From contig JANPWX010000644.1 of assembly GCA_024734555.1 (NCBI GenBank), positions 393,255 through 457,254 of the forward strand: a DNA stretch of 64,000 nt, read 5' to 3'. The notes beneath the pieces were generated by a model. It was not told where the DNA came from, did not search any database, and saw only the letters and a list, made by a program, of their open reading frames with translations. The stretch is from Trochalopteron elliotii. Its lineage: Eukaryota; Chordata; Aves; Passeriformes; Leiothrichidae. Both the position numbers and the translations under genes were made by a program. Each line of letters begins with the position of its first letter. Position 1 is the stretch's first letter. This document shows, piece by piece, positions 10,853 through 23,985 of this stretch.

Positions 10853-11312
10853 TGTTACATGTTTATAATAGTTTGTTCTGACTCCCCCATCCCTAAATCC
10901 TGGTGGTCTTTCCCTAGTGATAGACCTTGTCAATCACCTTGTAAAAACTTGGAAGATTCTGGTAAAGATGCCCAGCAATTCGGCAAAGTACTCAGGTTCC
11001 CACCTTTCTTCATTGTATCCTTGTTCTGGGTCACACCCTCCCCCTCCTGGATTTGTTCTATGTTCCCCCTGCTCAGTGTATGCCCCTGGGGTACTTAAGG
11101 TGAGGACAAAGGGCCAGAGCTCACTTTTGCACGTGGGCAGCTCCCTGGGTGGAATAAAGCCTAGTGAAACCCACATGAAGAGTCCACTCTTTTCTTCCAC
11201 ACCACTGACCGTGCTCCAGCCTGAGGTTCAGACCCACCAAACCTTCCTTATATGCTGGTCAGAGAGCAAGCTAGCTGGTAAAGCAGCTCAGAACACCAAC
11301 AAATAAGTATCA
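10853..11312 (+). repeat. Solo LTR with 5-bp target-site duplication
   Basis: The element starts TGTTACATG and ends AAGTATCA, giving imperfect inverted ends (TGTTAC against TGATAC). It is flanked by GTTTT at 10848-10852 and GTTTT at 11313-11317. A poly(A) signal AATAAA lies at 11153-11158, and an E-box CACGTG lies about 25 bases before it. A five-base duplication suits gammaretrovirus-like or ERVL-like elements. It shares the tracts CTTGTCAATCACC, TTTTGCACGTGG and AGTCCACTCTT-like sequence with the LTR at 25.6 kb. The 129-residue frame inside it (10917-11306) is repeat sequence, not a gene. Confidence 0.75.
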
Positions 11313-11317
11313 GTTTT

Positions 11318-14300
11318 ATCAGTTGCTTTTAACTTAATGTCAGAAATATGAGTTAAATAAATGTCAGAAGTATGAGTTATTGATTCAAGAGTAGCAACTG
11401 GCCTCATAGTTGAGTATTGCTATAGGCCCTAATTTTCTTTCTTAGCTCTTTGTCTTGTGATTTAAGACCTTGAAAATTATGCATAATTGCATATTTTTAA
11501 GTGATTGCTGTAAAATTAATTACATTAAAATAAAGAAATATGAGGACTAAAATGGCGTGTGTCTCATTTATTTCATGCTCCTGGCTGAAAGAATTGTAAA
11601 GGTCTCAGTTATACCATCACATGTTGTACATATTTCTACCTCTCAGTATAAATTACAAATCATCTCTTGGAACACATCACTGATTTACAGCAAAAGAAGC
11701 ACTTGCTCGTAACACCTTGGTTTGATTTGTCATTGACACTGGGAGATGTAAACTGAAATTGGAACCAAGATGGCCTTCTGAGTAAGGCAGCTGAAATCTA
11801 TCCCAGTGAGTCACATTTTATCCCTCCCTCCATCAGAGACTCATCAGCTGATCAGAAAAGCTTTTAAATTATTTTCTCAGGTGTCTACTACTTATGAGTT
11901 TCTCATTAAATGTCAGGATAAAAATCAAGCTCCAGACAGTCTGAAGTTGGTATCCAAGACTGAAACACTTCAGACCTAAAATCATATTGTACCTCAGTTT
12001 CCCCTCTGTAAAAAACAAGCTGATATTTTTGCATCTCTAGACATGGACTATACTATATAAATTTATCGCAGTTCAATAATCAAGATCACGAGTTATTATT
12101 TTGTCTTCAAAGAAGGCTAATTATAGTAAATATTGCAGTGAAACACACTGTGATATTAATAAAACATTAAATAGCTTCTCACTAAGTAAGCATAATTTTG
12201 AAACAAAAAATAAAAAGAATACCTCAAAGAATATATGTATAAGGGTCTTACTCAGCAGTAAGGTTTCACACACAGAGAAAACCTTAATTTTTGCTTCTTT
12301 TATGGTCAAGATACTTGATCTTGCAGCAGTTTTCTTTTTACATAAGAGAGATTAGATTTTTAGTTTTAAATTTCAGGTAATCCTCTACATGATTGAATGA
12401 CAAATACAGGATAATTTTGACACAATTGCAATAATCATCATATTAATATGGTGATATTACCCTCAAATTGAAAATATTTTTCCTTCAGCTCTAGAATAGG
12501 GCAAACTCCCAATTGAAGCTTGTCAGTAACACCTCATAACTATAAGAGTTCCAAATAAATAGCTTCACTTGGTTCAGTATTTTTTGTCTCACAAGACTGT
12601 TACATTTTAAAGCTCCTATCACTGAGCTAGACTACAGATATCAGTCAGCAAAAAACCGAAGTGTATGGCTTTATTTTCATGGAAACCTGGCTATTGCTAA
12701 GTGTGTATTTAAGAAGACAGAAGTAGTCACTTAGATACAAAGATAATTGCAGTAGGTAAATCAAAGGTAAAAAGTTGTATTTATGTGACTGTGTCTATAT
12801 TGAGCACCAAGAAAGACTGTAGCTTTGTAGTAAAGGGAACTTTTGTGCACTAATAACACTAGAAGATGATTGTTTGAGACTGAATTTTCATCAGCTTATG
12901 AAAAAGGCAAAAGACTGTCAAGTTCAAAAATAACTTTTCATATACCAGAACTATATGTGGCATGCTCTTCTGTGGTAGATTGAATTCAATCCAGCTCCCC
13001 AAACTGCCTTAGTGATACTTTACTTATGATTAAGTTTTTACTCACTTTTACAGACTGTTACACATTTAAAAGAAAATTTTATTGAAAAGGTTGCTCCTGT
13101 GGTTCAGGCACCTTTTTTTTTTTTCTCAAATTACTAATTACTATAGGGGAAATCCTTCCTGCACTGATTACTGAACATTCAAAAGAACAGTGAAGGACTA
13201 ACCAGAAGTACCCATCTCATTCCAAAGTTAATCTAGCCCTACGACCCAAATGTAAACTTTCAGACTAGCTACCACAGGTTCAGCTCTTAAAGCTATCGTC
13301 AAATACAACTGATGCACCTTCATGACCACTTATTACCATAAATAACTAAAACAAAACTTTCAGATGGAAGATGACCAACTTGCAAAATTTTGTTTTTACT
13401 GATCATAGACTGGCAAAATGATAATAAAATAAACTGAGGTTTTATGACTAAAATTGTGAGGATTTTTTTGATAATAGGTGATGACTTACTATATGGAACA
13501 AAATTGTCAACATGAAAAGTTTTTGCTAAAAGGGGGGTTCCATTTTTAAATTGTGAAAAAGCAATATTTTCGTACTTGAGGGATATCTCAGTAAGAAAAA
13601 TCATCAAAACTAAATCCATTTAAAAATTCTGGGGAGACAATATACCAGTGACTTTCAACAAAGAATCACCTGAGCAAGATAATTCTGTTTTAATAGCCAG
13701 ACACTAAAGAGGAATGCTAAGCTTGGAAAGAAAAGGTACTGTGGAATTATCAATGATGAAGAAGAAAATAAATCACACTATGTGGAAAGGATGGTCCTAA
13801 GAGGAGCTGGAAAATGACCCTTCACAGGCAAGAAGCAGCAGTTTCTGCTTCTTAAAAATTATATTCTATGAGCAATCCTTCTGACATTTTGGTACAAGGC
13901 TTTTTTCCCAAAAAAATTTAATCAGAGCTACCCCCAAATTATTTTTCTTTAGCGTATGAAGCAGAGCTATAAGCACGTGTAGTTCTGCAGGGGACATTTA
14001 TACTCAAAAATGTTTTAAAGTAATTTAGCCAATGGTACTTGAAAAATTATCAGTAATATATACAGTTGAAAAGCACTGGGGGTACCAGTATAGGAAGAAA
14101 AACAAATCCTTTGAGTTTAGAGAATATAGGAATACTGAATATTAGGGTTGCAGGCTACAGCATTACAGATTAGACTGTGCAGGAAATAGCTTCACTGTGG
14201 TTACTAGATCTGGATGCATTGCTCACATGAGATGCAAGCTGCTTGGAAATCCCCAGTGGAAGCATTTATAGTTAATTTTGCAGATTCAAGAGACCTTCCT

Positions 14301-16080
14301 GTACCTCCTTTAGCCAAGAGTTACTGCAGAAGTGTACATACCATGTGTGACATCCCTGTCCACAGCCATAACACCAAGCACTCAGCAGGACCTGGCATCT
14401 GACTCAAGATGCTTAATGGAAATGCAGGACCAAGTTTCTTCTTTTGTTCTCTTAAAAAAGACATGATGACATGCAAATTAAAAGTTATGCACTAATAGTT
14501 GTCCAAGAGCCCAATGAGCATTTATTGATGAAAAACTTGTCATATGGTCACACCTACAGGGTAATTAATTGCATTTTAATATAGGTCTGTAAGAAAGTAA
14601 GAGTGAATAAACAACTGGTAGAGCTATCTTTATCTATTATTTTTAGAAAAAAAACCACATTAATAAATAAGGCAAAACAAATCTTAGTACAACCAGATAT
14701 CTGTTAGACAGCCACATTTGATGAAACCTAATATATTTCTTCATGGATCAGGACATTTCCACTAGTTTTTTCCTCAGTGACCAGTACCATCTTGAACATC
14801 ATTTCTACTGCTGTATCAAAATTTTATAGAACGTTTTAAAATTTTATTCTTTCTGCAATATCAAAAAAATATCTGCAGTGTTTTACTAAAAATGGATTGT
14901 AAATGAACAGTTTGATGCGAGAGGCAGAGCTCTGACAAATGCCAGATGCTTCTTAATTCTACACTTTTAGTCATTCCAGGATGATCAAAAATTCAACAAA
15001 CACTTAGAAGTAGTTCAGCACTAAAATGTACCTGAAAATCCAAATATTGCCACTTTCTGTCTTGATAAAGATTGGTATAACTTTCCATGGAAAACCCTTA
15101 AAGACAGCTTTTTCCTACCTTCTCCATTGTTTCCTCAATCTTTGAAGTAGAGCTTGTAAATCTCCAACTATTTTTTTTTTAATTCCTGTGAGTATTTGGT
15201 TTCTTTTAGAGTCAGGAGGTTGTAAGTGAAAAAAACCAAAACTTATAAAGAGGAGGAAAACAACTCAAGTAATATTTTCCAAGACTGACGGGGAAAGGGA
15301 ACATTTGGGTATAGAAAATGTTAGGTTTTTTCATAATTTCTTCAAATCTTCTTTAAAAATATAAGTATATATACATTACACGTCTACTAGGTGTCAGTGT
15401 TGTTTTAGTTTCAGTACAAACAAGACTTAAAAAGTGAAAAAATAGCAAGCATATACAACAAGGTAAATAAGGACCTTAAAAGTACTACACTAAAATTCAC
15501 AACTACATCGCTTCATTTGTTGTTTGCAGCTTTTCCCTTTTCCCTCGGGAATTTAATGCCTATGCTTTTAAATGTGAATTTAGATCTCTCCCTTATATAT
15601 GTAAGCAGCTATTTAACCTTGTAGTTCAAAGTTTTTCACTTTGTCTCTACTACCAAGGTTATGCATAACAGAAGTGAAAAATCTGATTAATAGTACTATC
15701 AAGAATCTGTACTAATATCTTCTGTCCAGAGAAGTCATAGGTTATTTCCAAGCTGATGTCATTTGTAGAAAAAAAGCATTTTTGAAGTCCTGACATGATT
15801 GGGAAAATTATAATCTAAAATACATCCTCCACGTTAATATTTTTATTCTATGTGCCTCTTTTTGCCTCTTTCATTTTGTGAAATACTTCAGGACTCTGGT
15901 GATAGGAATGGCATAAGCAAAAGGTCAAAATTGTCACATAAAAATGAGTACTTCAGAGGCTTACACTTAGAAGAGGTGAATCAAAACCACATATGTGTAC
16001 TGCCTGTCTAAATAGACATTATTGCTGACCTGATATTCATCCACAGTACTTATCTGTGCTATGAAAATTTACCTTCCACA
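11318..16080. other. Intergenic desert, AT-rich
   Basis: No supported gene, RNA or well-preserved repeat was found. Homopolymer and low-complexity tracts are frequent (T10 at 13111-13120, T9 near 15171). Open frames stay under about 100 codons and show no motif. Confidence 0.45.
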
Positions 16081-16300
16081 GCATGTGGTCCCCCAGCTCA
16101 GAAGGCTCTGTAGAGAGGCCAAGGCAAGGCTATACCAGAGCTGAGGACCCCAGCCTAGGCAGCGAAGGAAGGCTTGGGACTGAGGTTATAAAGAGCTCCT
16201 GGAGCCACAGGTGTGGGTGGAAGTCCCAGGTGAGGCTGGTCAAGGAGTTTATGCCTTATTAGTGCACATAAGGCCCTGATAATGGTGAGTCAGAAGAAAC
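16081..16300. other. Isolated GC-rich block, origin unknown
   Basis: A block of roughly 200 bases is distinctly richer in G and C than its surroundings, with a GTTATAAAGAGCTCC stretch inside. It has no good open frame and no CR1 signature that I recognise. It could be part of an LTR or a gene remnant. Confidence 0.3.
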
Positions 16301-16489
16301 ACAGCAATGCCAAGCTACAGGTTCTTGGTTTTACCAGTATATAAATATAAGCTAAATATCGGCATAATTGTCCCCAACTAGAGCAAGATAGATTTCTTAC
16401 CAAAGAGACACAGGAAGCACAAAATACAGTTCTTGAATTCAAGACTAATACTTCTATAAGCAGCAACTTCTGATTTGTCTATCAAAGCT

Positions 16490-17240
16490 GTATCACAGAA
16501 CCACAGAAACCAGGTGAGGAATATGTTTAAAGACACCATCTAGTCTATTCACCTGCCCCAAATGCTGTAGAACTGCTGCTATATTATTCCTAACAGCTGA
16601 TCTGAAAAATCTCAAGTAATGCCTTTATATAAGGCATAAACCTAAGATACATGCCCTGCTGGAAATTATTTACAATTTTGTGTAGGCTTCTTAACTGGAA
16701 GAGTTTACATCAGAGTCTATTATTTCTTCCACCTCAGAGTTTATTAATTTTTATCCTAACAATCAAGAACACAGAGAACAGATTAATTTTTTCCTCTTTC
16801 TTCTGGTTTTCACAACTGATGAATTGCTACCACTCTAATTTCCTTCCTGACTAAATAACTCCAGATCCTTCAAGATTTCCTTATAGGTCACATATTTTAG
16901 GAGGTGGACCATTCTTGCTGTTCATCTCTAAATTTTCTCCAATTGTTCTGTATAGTTCATGTAGCATGAGGATTGAAAGAAATACCCTTGTTGATGAACA
17001 TGTAGTAAATATACTAGAAAGCTGACCTTCAAGGAACAACCTGGCATTTATCTTTGCTGTATAGCACCCTTTTCCAGATTTTTTCTCAAGTTTACCAGGA
17101 TCACTTTGAATTTTAATGCTATCTTCTAGTGCTGTTCGTGTCATCAGTAAATTTAAGTCATGCTCCCTGTTTCATCATGGACATTAATGAAAATTTATTC
17201 TCCTCTTCTGGTGAAGGATCACTAATTGATATTCTGTAAG
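16490..17240 (-). repeat. Ancient CR1-like LINE remnant, antisense
   Basis: The plus strand starts with ATCACAGAACCACAGAAACC and later shows CTTATAGGTCACATATTTTA followed by TTCTCCAATTGTTC and GTGCTGTTCGTGTCATCAGT. This order matches the reverse complement of the 3' part of old CR1-type LINEs. Identity to the young copies in this window is low. Confidence 0.5.
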
Positions 17241-19032
17241 AATAGTTTTGCAACCAGTTTTGCACTTTACAGCAGTTTAATCTAGATAATTTTCCTACAG
17301 TTTACTTATGACAATGTCATGCAAGAAAGTGTAAAAAGATGTAAATCACGTATCTTTCCTAGCACAAAACCAAGTTCACCTTCAGAAACTGCTTGACACT
17401 ATTTGTCCTTAATTAATCTATACTTGTAGACATTTATAAATTTCTTGTTTCATTATTTGTTTCAGTATATTTTGGTAGTAAAATATAAGAGTCTATAACT
17501 CCCTAGATTCCCTTTGTGATGTGTCTACCCTCCTCCAGACTTTTTTAGTATCATCTGTTTCCTTAAGGTTTACAAAGAGACCTGGGAATGATCTTAGGGC
17601 CACATCAGACTTGCTGTCTTATTTCAATGGCTGCCTCAGGCACAAATCAGCTCCTACAAAACCTGCCTATAGACCCCATCACTCCCTTTTTCCATCATTT
17701 GCACTTTCAGGGGTGTGGAGTAGGAGGTGACCCCCTGCATGACTGTCCTGTAGACCATTGATAGTTGACAGAAGACAAAGGCAACACTTCCTAAAGAACA
17801 GGGCCCTTAAAGCAGTACATGGAGTTATGCTTGTTCCTACAGAAGCTGTACACTAAGTATTTTGTGTGTTACTATCTCATTCCTCTTTGACTCTTTTCTG
17901 ACACAGTTGGGTGTGGCAGATCTAGCAGCTGCTGTCAGAAGTATCTCATCCACTGTCTTTAAGAAAAAGTTAAAGGAAGTCAGTCGTCTTCCTTGTTGTA
18001 TTCATTGAGATCACTGAAATACTTTTCCTTCCTGAATGAAAGGCAGTCTGCAGGGAATGAAAACAGCCTGCCATGAGGTAGCATAGGTTAAATCCATATG
18101 CCATACTTTTAGATGTCCATTTTCTAGCCAGATATTTATTTTTTGGAGGAGCAAAATAAAGCAAATATATCTTTAGCAACAATAATCCAAACCAAATTAT
18201 TGTCACCTATATATAAGTCCTTTGAAAGCCAAGGACACACAATCATGGTCACTGTTTTTCCATTCCCAGCAGAGAAGCTAATATGTCTACCCATGTTCTA
18301 GAGGGAAGAAAGTAAAAAACCTCTCAAGACAAACTGAGAAACTTGATGCTAATCTTTCTGCTATAACCTGGAACATCATCAACAAATTTCCATCTCCAGG
18401 TCTGAGTAGTCACCTTGGAGCAAAGGTTGAGCTGAAATGAGTGCCTGGAATACTTTCCCAGGACAAACATTGTCTTCACTAGTTTATAAACTGTCTACAC
18501 TAAGAGCTGCCACAGAGTTGCTTTAGAGGTGTTTCAGCTGCACTTCAGGATGAGACCCAGTGTTGGGGGTGGGGGGGTTGAGGAAAAGTAGATACAGAGA
18601 AAAAACATGAAGCAAATGTTCTCTAACATGCTTCAGTTCACTCATGACCATCCAGATTTTCAGTTTGGTTTATCAATAGATTAAGATGGCAGCACACACA
18701 AGTTCATCTGCTCAGATTCAGCTTTTCAATGAAATTTCATCTGTTCTGCATTTAAGAAACACATTTTCTTTATCTGCTTTTAGCTTTTAGTGGTAATGTC
18801 CTAATTTACTTCTTAGAACCAAAAAAACAGCTCCATATTAAAAGTGCTAGAATGTCAGTCCCAAATGCTGCTTTAAACAGCACTATTTTGATTGCTTTCT
18901 ACTTCTCAATGTATCTCCTCTAGTATTCACACATTTGTTGAATTCTGGAAGTTCTTCAGAAGCCAAATTTCCAGAGACAGTTTTGACAGTCTTCACAGTC
19001 ACTGAAATGTTGACAGCAGAGGGAACTAGATA
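17241..19032. other. Intergenic sequence, nothing recognised
   Basis: No gene or clear repeat. A G-rich run (GGGGGTGGGGGGGTTG) lies near 18564-18580. Confidence 0.4.
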
Positions 19033-20475
19033 GAGTCATAAAATCCATTAGTTTGGAAAAGACCTCCAAGATCTAAGTAAACCCAACGTTACCATGTTCA
19101 CTGCTAATCCATGTTCTGGATTGCCACATTTACGTGTCTTTCAAACACCTCTAGGGATGGTGACAAACACTTCAAGTGCTTGATTTCTTCTTTCAGTGAA
19201 GAACGTTTTCCTAGAATCCAACCTAAATCTCTCCTGGCACAACTTTTATCCTGTCACTTGTTACCTGGGAAAAGAGCGCAATTGTCTCATGGCTATACCC
19301 TCCTGTCAGAGGGTTGTAGAGGATGAGAATGTTTCCCCTGAGTTTCCTTTTCTCCAGGCTGAGTGCCCTTATCTCCCCCAGCTGCTCCTCAGCAGACTTA
19401 TGCTCCAGAACCTTCCCCAGCTCTGTTTCCTTTCTCTGGACTCTGGCCCTTCAGTGTCTTTCTTGTAGTGGAGGCCCACAACTGAATACAGGGTTCGAGA
19501 TGTGGCTTCACCAATGCCCAGCACAGAGAAACAATCACTGCCCTTGTTCTCCTGCCACACTATCACTGATACAGGTCAGGATCACACTGGGTACCTTGGC
19601 CACCTAAGCAGACTTGGGCTCATGTTCACCAGCTGTAACCAGCATCCCCAGTTCCTTTTCCTGCCTTCCAGCTACTCTGTTTCCAGCCTGTGATACTGCC
19701 TGGGGTTGTTGGTACCTAAGGGCAGGATCCGGTGATTGGCCTGGTTGAGCCTCAGACTACTGGCCTCAGCCCATTGATCTAGCCTGATCTCTCTGCAGAC
19801 CCTTCCTGCCCTCCAGCAGATCAACACTCCTGCCTGGCTAGGTGTCATCTGCAAGTGACTGAGGGTGCACTTGACCCCCTCTTCCAAATCACTGATAGAG
19901 ATATGAAACATGGTTTTCCCCAATATTGACCTCTGGGGGCACAACTTGTGACCGGCAGCCAACTGGATTTATTTCCCTTCACTGCCACTCTGGGCCTGGC
20001 CATCCAGACACTTTTTAACTCAGTGAAGAATATACCTGTCCAAGACATGAGCAGCCAGTTTGTCCAGGAGAATGCTGTGGGAAATGGTGTCAAAGACTTT
20101 ATTGCCAAGTAATAAAAGCCCAGGTAGGACAGCATCCTTATCCTTTCCTTCATTTACTAACCAGGTCACCTTCTCATAGAAGGCCTTTGGATTGGTCAGG
20201 CAGGACCTGTCTTTCACAAACAGTGCTGTCTGAGTCTGATCTGCTGTTTGTCCTGCACATGCTGTGCAATTGCACTCAGGATGATCTGCTCCATGACCTT
20301 CCCCAGCACTGAGGTCAGGCTGACAGCCTCGTAGTTGCCCCTATACTCCTTCCAGCCCCTCTTATAGATAAATGACATCTTTGCCAATTTCTAGTCAACT
20401 GAGACCTTTCTGGGTTAACCAAGACTGCTAATAAATGACTGAAAGTGTCTTGGATAAAAAACTCAGGAAGCCAAG
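19033..20475 (-). repeat. 5'-truncated CR1 LINE, antisense, with RT remnants
   Basis: The plus strand begins with the reverse complement of a CR1 3' end (AGTCATAAAATCC...GGAAAAGACCTCC). On the minus strand it carries broken pieces of the ORF2 reverse transcriptase: FDTISHSILLDKLAAH (20020-20217 frame), a PVTSCAPRGQ block near 19930, an ADDT-like box in a further frame near 19853-19842, and RLDQWAEASSLRLNQA near 19770. The pieces lie in several frames with stops, so the copy is dead. It is the longest CR1 fragment in the window. The 3' untranslated part is at the low-coordinate end. Confidence 0.9.
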
Positions 20476-23395
20476 AGGGGTGAGATTGAAAAGATTTTTC
20501 TTTATTGCTTCTGGTGAAGATTTTTGGAAAAGGAAAAGAAGGTATGGACAATGAGGAAAACAGTATGAAAGTAAGAAGTCAACTCTTACATGGAAATATT
20601 ACCATTCCCCCCCACTGCACAGATCAGTGCCCCCCCCCAGGTTTAGGTAGAAGGAACGTGAGTGTCAGAGTGAACACATCAGCAGACGCACATGTAGGAT
20701 GATAAGTCCTGATCTTCACAACAGGGCTGAGATCAGAAATCTGCTGAGATGCAGAAATTAATTTCCAAGCACTCTTTTAGAATTACCCTTTTTCAGTGGG
20801 AATCCCCATTCAGTGCATGAAATCAACTGAGAATTGCCAGGATGAATCATAGCAGTGGTTCAGCCTGCCCTAGCCAAAACCAGAGCTGTTGTTCCAGACA
20901 CCCCGGGCTTAAAATCACTAAAAAATATGTTGCTTTTTAAGTCAAACTTTCATTTGCCTTTATTTCTGTATGTATTTTAAGTCCGCTGTCTGTAAGCCAT
21001 GTTGCTTCACCATAGCTCTAAGACTGCAGTAATAGCAAAGGGATACATTTAATCATAAATCTATACAAAATTATTAATTATTTTTAAATTTCTGGCAATC
21101 TTGATTTAGATTTTTTTTTCTCTTTGTGGCAAAAGCATGAAGATCTGCAAAAATTAATATAAACAGATTTCAAGAGGTGAAAACATATAATGAGTCAAAA
21201 TGATCACTGAACAGTATTCATATGTATCACACAGTAAAACAACTCCACCCTGGGATGCAAGAAACAGCTGGAATTATAAGGGAACTTAACTGCATGTAGT
21301 TATCCAAAGGAAATAATAGTACTCTGACTGCCTTCTCTCTCCATCTGTGATTTAGCGGCCTTAAAATACAAAAAAAAAATGACTCATTACATGTGTAGGT
21401 CCCAAGAAGGAGATTACCAGCCACAAAGGAGACATAAATATTCTTTAGTAATAGCCTTTCTCAAGGGTTTGTTGCAAGATATCTAAAAAACTATTTCACC
21501 ATCTTCTCCTGTGCATCACAGTGATCCCCAAGGACCCTGAAGAAATTCAGGATCCTATAAGCAGATTTACTCTACCTTAAACTTTTGAATAGTCCTATTA
21601 GGTTTGCTGAAATTCCTCTTTCACATGAAGCCAAGCACTGTTAACAGGATTTCTATGACTACAGGAAAGTTTCCAAAGCTCATTAAAATATTTTTCAAAG
21701 AAGCAGGTTGCTGAGTAGGGCACTAGGAATGAAAGTGAGATGTAGGACACTTCATGCTACGTTGGGGAGAACCACACACACACTGAATATTGCTGAAGTA
21801 CCTCATATTTCATCTGGACATGCTCCTGGAATAAAATAATTTGAAGTGTATTCAAGAAATTGATAGTGAAGTAATTAAAAAAAAGTAGTGAGTACCGGCA
21901 TCATTATTTTTTACTACACTTAATGCCTCACAAAATGAGAATAGATGCACTGTCTTCTGACACATTGAACAGAGCAGTTCTCACTTCTGTATGCACAATC
22001 ACTATAGTGGACCTGTAAACCAGGAGAAATAAAGGGAAGGCATCACTTTGTCCTCTCTGAGAGCAGAAGACAAGTTTGAGAGCACACTCTTCCCCTGTGG
22101 CTGGTAAGAACCAGTAATTTAATATTAACACACAAAGTTTCAGCATAAAAGGTGTAAAAGCAAGAGGTTTTAGATTCTCCTTATAACATTTCCAAAAGAA
22201 TTATCAAACCATGCCCACACTGATGAGATTCTCAGCTTAAAATGAATGCAGGCCACTACAAAAATCAGATTCATTTCTTTAACAGAAACATGAAGAAGTG
22301 ACACTTGTATAAGACTCCATATTCTTTCAGTTTAGACTAGTTTGTCATTCTGGGACCTGATTTTTAATTTTGAATAAAAGATATTACTCGAGTACTAAGT
22401 TTAATTAAAAATAATAATAATAATAAAAAAAAATTAAAATACCAGATGAGATTTTCTACTTCAAACACAGAAATCTGTCTCCATATCATTTCTCTAGCTG
22501 TTGAGACATTGGAAAATCAAAAATAAGTAACAGTTGCATGTGACAAAAAATAAGATTACACAAGATTTTCTATTGAATTTAACAATATGTTTTCACAGTG
22601 TTTCTGAAGATGTGCATGCATCATACCAAGGTGTGTATATATATATACATACATATAAACTCTTTGTTCTTAGAAATAGTTCATGTTTTATGTCTTCATA
22701 TTTGGATCCAGCTTTTTCCAAACTCACAGTGAAGCATGTGAGAGTCTTCAGTAGATACAACATTATGATATATATGTAGGAACAGCATGAATAAATTCAT
22801 TCATTCTTTCCAGTCAGTCTTTCTTAATTTTATATAATATTCACACAAAATAAAACCTGCTATACTTATGGTACATGTCCCATGGGCTTCAGTATTAAGA
22901 TCACAAGGTATTAGTTAATGTGGGTTTGAATAACAAACTATTTTAGGAATCCACTCAGCTAATGAGTAACCATTGTTTCTTGTTAATGCCACGCTATACC
23001 TTGCAAGAAAATTGGCTTCCTACTCCATCAGTGTTAAATTTATTTATATATTCCAGATGATAATACATTTCTTTCTATTTAGCTTTTATATAGTTTCTTA
23101 ACAAATCTGTTCCAAAGGAAAAATCTGGAAAACTCACACTGCTTTTAAAAAATAAGTGGGAGCATGTATGCCAACACAAAAGTTTTATTGTTTTGGTTTT
23201 AAATTAAATATCACACGTGTGTTTGGTATTTAATGGACAAATCACCTTACTTAGTAGCCAAACCCCCTCAGAAGGAACTGAGAATCCCAGATTCCTATTG
23301 ATGTAATTGATTGGAATGAAGCATCTTTCCTTTTCCAAATCCTTCTAGGTCACTCTACTCCACAAGCTAATCTCTTCACTCTTCTGATCAGTGGC
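20476..23395. other. Intergenic sequence, AT-rich, with small simple repeats
   Basis: No gene recognised. Small simple repeats occur as an AAT run at 22408-22426 and a TA run near 22635-22650. Confidence 0.4.
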
Positions 23396-23594
23396 AGGAC
23401 TCAAAGAAATGGCTGGAGCTGAGTTAGAGAAGGTTTAGGTTGAATATGAGGAAAAAGTTCTTCACCCAGAGGGTGATTAGGCACTGGAACTGGCTCCTCA
23501 GGGAAGTGGTCACACCACCAAACCTAACAAAGTTCCAGAAGTGTTTGGACAACACTGTTTGGCACATGATGGAATTCTTGGAGTAACCTGTACA
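23396..23594 (+). repeat. CR1 LINE 3' region, left part, interrupted by an LTR
   Basis: The sequence (AAGTTCTTCACCCAGAGGGT, then GCACTGGAACTGGCTCC) is the sense strand of a CR1 3' region. It stops at ACCTGTACA and resumes at 23911 after the inserted LTR. Confidence 0.85.
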
Positions 23595-23910
23595 TGTGGG
23601 TCTGAGAGGTTTTTGGCCTGCTAGCAGCTGCAAACTTTTTCCTGGGGAGAAGTTTCTTGAGAGAGCTTTTTCTCAGAGCAATCTTAGTAGGCGACTGTCT
23701 TTTCTCAGGGCAATCTTTGTCCAGCTGGTGTTTGCTGTTTTTCTAGTTTAACCGATGGCATTGGAGAGGTGTCATTCCTATTCACCAGTCATGTTAAGTC
23801 TGTATCGGAACACCTTACAAAAGGTAGTAAGAATTTGAACAATAAAGCTTTCTTTTTCTATACTCTTCGCCTTCTGAAATATTTGGAGTCTTTTGTGTCC
23901 TACAGCGACA
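23595..23910 (+). mobile_element. Solo LTR inserted into CR1, 6-bp duplication TGTACA
   Basis: The element starts TGTGGGTCTGAG and ends TACAGCGACA. It is flanked on both sides by TGTACA (23589-23594 and 23911-23916), and the CR1 reading is continuous across the join. AATAAA is at 23841-23846. The length is 316 bases. A six-base duplication is typical of class II (alpha/betaretrovirus-like) elements. Orientation is plus, from the poly(A) signal. Confidence 0.88.
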
Positions 23911-23985
23911 TGTACAGAGCCAGGAGTTGTACTCAATGATCTGGATAAGCCCCTTCTAACTCAGGATATTCTATGATTATTTGAT
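23911..23985 (+). repeat. CR1 LINE 3' end, right part
   Basis: The CR1 resumes with GAGCCAGGAGTTG, passes CTAACTCAGGATATTCTATG, and ends in the CR1-type tail. Together with 23396-23594 it forms one CR1 copy split by the LTR. Confidence 0.85.
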
